Source: UBA5794 sp965368815 (GTDB lineage Bacteria; Actinomycetota; Acidimicrobiia; Spongiisociales; UBA5794). From it: a stretch of 64,000 nt of DNA. The number at the start of each line of letters is the position of its first letter. Positions within the stretch are counted from its first letter, which is position 1. A model generated the notes under the pieces. It saw only the letters and a list, made by a program, of their open reading frames with translations. It was not told where the DNA came from and made no database searches. Positions 62,626 through 64,000 of the stretch are shown piece after piece. Where the stretch lies: NCBI GenBank assembly GCA_965368815.1, contig CBDUOH010000001.1, positions 39,685 through 103,684 of the forward strand. Reading direction: 5' to 3'. The position numbers were made by a program, and so were the translations under genes.

Positions 62626-63879
62626 ATGACCGACTCCATCCGTGTCACAGGTGGGCGCTCACTCTCTGGGTCCGTGCAGATTCTGGGTGCGAAGAACGCC
62701 GTACTCAAGCACATGGTTGCGACGCTGCTGGCTCCGGGAAACCACACGATCGAAAACGTGCCACGGATAGCGGACGTCGAGATCATGTGTCAGGTGCTCG
62801 AACACGTCGGAGCCACCTGTGAACGTTCCGGTACGACGCTGCGTGTCGATGTCCCCGTCGAGCCGAATCCCGAGGCGCCGCTCGACCTGGTCAGGCAGAT
62901 GCGTGCGTCGATCCTCGTTCTCGGCGCCCTGCTCGCTCGCACGGGTGAGGCTCGGGTCGCTCTGCCCGGAGGGGACGATTTCGGCTCGCGGCCCATCGAT
63001 TTCCACGTGCGCGGACTTGAGGCAATGGGGGCGAAGTTCGAACTCCGCCACGGTGTGCTGCACGCCTCGGCACCCGACGGGCTCCATGGGACGGATGTCT
63101 TCCTGGAGTTCCCATCGGTGGGCGCCACGGAGAATCTGTTGCTCGCCGCGATCCTCGCGGAAGGCACATCGACGATCCGCAATGCCGCTCGTGAGCCCGA
63201 ACTGACCGACCTCGCCGAGTTCCTGATGAAGATGGGGGCCAAGATCGATGGGGCAGGCACATCGACCATCGAGGTACACGGCGTCCCGGGTCTCGAACCT
63301 ACGGTTCATCGGACGGTCCCGGATCGCCTGGAAGCCGGTACCTATCTCGTTGCCGGTGCCATGACCGGTGGCCAGGTCACCGTCGAGAATTGTGTCCCTG
63401 AGCATCTCCGCATGGAGCTCCGGAAACTTGAATCAACCGGATGCCGTATCGAGATAGGGCAGTCCCACGTCACCCTGACGGGCCCGCGACGGCCAACTGC
63501 CGTGGACATAGCGACGCTCCCGTATCCCGGATTCCACACCGATATGCATCCACAGATGGTCGCATACCTCTCGGTCGCCGACGGCACGTCGATGGTCACG
63601 GAGAACATCTACGCCGGCCGCTTCCGATATCTGGGGGAGATCAACCGCATGGGAGGCAACGTGCATGCCGACGGCCAGCACGTCGTGGTCCGAGGCGTCG
63701 ACCAGCTCTCGGGTTGCGAAGTCGACGGGTGTGACATCCGTGCCGCAGCGGCCCTCACCATCGCCGCGCTGCGTGCCGACGGAGACACGGTGATAACCGA
63801 AGCCCAGCATGTCGATCGTGGCTATGACAGCTTTGTCGAGAACCTCGCACACCTGGGAGCGTCGATCTCGAGGGTGTGA
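62626..63879 (+). CDS. murA: UDP-GlcNAc 1-carboxyvinyltransferase, Asp-type
   Basis: A 417-residue MurA, catalysing the first committed step of peptidoglycan synthesis: transfer of enolpyruvate from PEP to UDP-GlcNAc. GAKNAVLKHM (Lys23/Asn24), ASILVLGALLAR and YPGFHTDMHPQM are diagnostic. In the active-site loop the usual GG-C-x-x-G reads GGDDFGSRP, so Asp117 replaces the Cys that fosfomycin alkylates, as in mycobacterial MurA. The enzyme should be active but intrinsically fosfomycin insensitive. Confidence 0.95.
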   Translation: MTDSIRVTGGRSLSGSVQILGAKNAVLKHMVATLLAPGNHTIENVPRIADVEIMCQVLEHVGATCERSGTTLRVDVPVEPNPEAPLDLVRQMRASILVLGALLARTGEARVALPGGDDFGSRPIDFHVRGLEAMGAKFELRHGVLHASAPDGLHGTDVFLEFPSVGATENLLLAAILAEGTSTIRNAAREPELTDLAEFLMKMGAKIDGAGTSTIEVHGVPGLEPTVHRTVPDRLEAGTYLVAGAMTGGQVTVENCVPEHLRMELRKLESTGCRIEIGQSHVTLTGPRRPTAVDIATLPYPGFHTDMHPQMVAYLSVADGTSMVTENIYAGRFRYLGEINRMGGNVHADGQHVVVRGVDQLSGCEVDGCDIRAAAALTIAALRADGDTVITEAQHVDRGYDSFVENLAHLGASISRV

Positions 63880-63886
63880 AACCGGG

Positions 63887-63910
63887 CCACACGGTGTGTG
63901 GATTATTTCC
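63887..63910 (+). terminator. Likely intrinsic terminator after murA
   Basis: CCACAC-GGT-GTGTGG gives a 6-bp stem with a 3-base loop eight bases after the murA stop, followed by ATTATTTCC, a weak T-rich tail. It is the best-formed terminator candidate in the window. Confidence 0.5.
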
Positions 63911-63963
63911 TCCTACCGTGGTGTTGCTAAAAGGCGCCTATCATCAGCGCCATAGGAGTTTCC

Positions 63964-64000
63964 ATGACATCGGGTATCGAGGGCAGCATCATCGAGATCG
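63964..64000 (+). CDS. Start of an unidentified gene (3'-partial)
   Basis: ATG at 63964 preceded by AGGAG (7 bases) opens a frame MTSGIEGSIIEI that runs off the window. Upstream, TATCAT at 63939-63944 could be a -10 element. Twelve codons are too few to assign a product. Confidence 0.5.
   Translation, partial: MTSGIEGSIIEI

Overview
The window is a high-GC, almost gapless bacterial chromosome segment with no gene-free stretch above about 170 bases. It has no recognisable tRNA, rRNA, insertion sequence, phage gene or CRISPR array. A Ni superoxide dismutase with its maturation protease, the ppk1-mutT1 pair, a DUF3048 lipoprotein, a gamma-alpha fused KorA, an Asp-type MurA and many GTG/TTG starts point to Actinomycetota. 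The secreted proteins with GDWDGDG repeats make Acidimicrobiia or a relative the most likely class. That placement is inference.

1-24.6 kb is a cell-surface polysaccharide island. It holds glycosyltransferases, a UDP-GlcNAc 2-epimerase, and a nucleotidyltransferase / 4,6-dehydratase / reductase trio for an NDP-6-deoxysugar. It also holds two multidomain glycosyltransferase fusions (one with a methyltransferase), an ABC exporter (Wzm/Wzt type) and polytopic membrane proteins. Inside it lies a complete 2-hydroxyethylphosphonate set: PEP mutase fused to a cytidylyltransferase, phosphonopyruvate decarboxylase, phosphonoacetaldehyde reductase, then a CDP-alcohol phosphotransferase (TagB/F family). 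The simplest reading is a CDP-activated phosphonate placed on the exported glycan.

24.7-34.7 kb encodes five secreted proteins with unrelated enzymatic heads: a GH26-like protein, a CAP domain, an M23 endopeptidase, an L,D-transpeptidase and a SpoIID/LytB domain. All carry the same approximately 50-residue, Asp-rich repeat module. Four form a translationally coupled operon. The fifth lies beyond two glycosyltransferases. Together they look like a wall-remodelling set sharing one surface-targeting or binding module.

34.8-50.2 kb is mixed housekeeping: KorAB, an amidase, a YerB-like lipoprotein, an AlkD-like glycosylase, an M81 peptidase, sodX/sodN, MurJ, a four-gene ABC operon and two small envelope proteins.

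50.3-56.6 kb is a bacterial microcompartment locus of the sugar-phosphate-utilising (SPU) kind. A divergent HTH/coiled-coil gene is followed by rpiB, deoC, BMC-T, BMC-H, BMC-P, a CoA-acylating aldehyde dehydrogenase, a second BMC-T and two more BMC-P genes. All three enzymes have amphipathic N-terminal extensions of the encapsulation-peptide type. The RpiB has Asp where the catalytic Cys is expected. Deoxyribose-5-phosphate would be split to acetaldehyde and glyceraldehyde-3-phosphate inside the shell, and acetaldehyde oxidised to acetyl-CoA. No phosphotransacylase or alcohol dehydrogenase is present in the window.

56.6-64 kb returns to core functions: 6-phosphogluconolactonase, an alpha/beta hydrolase, MutT1-like Nudix/phosphatase, Ppk1, a canonical RpiB, lipoproteins, MurA and the first codons of one more gene.
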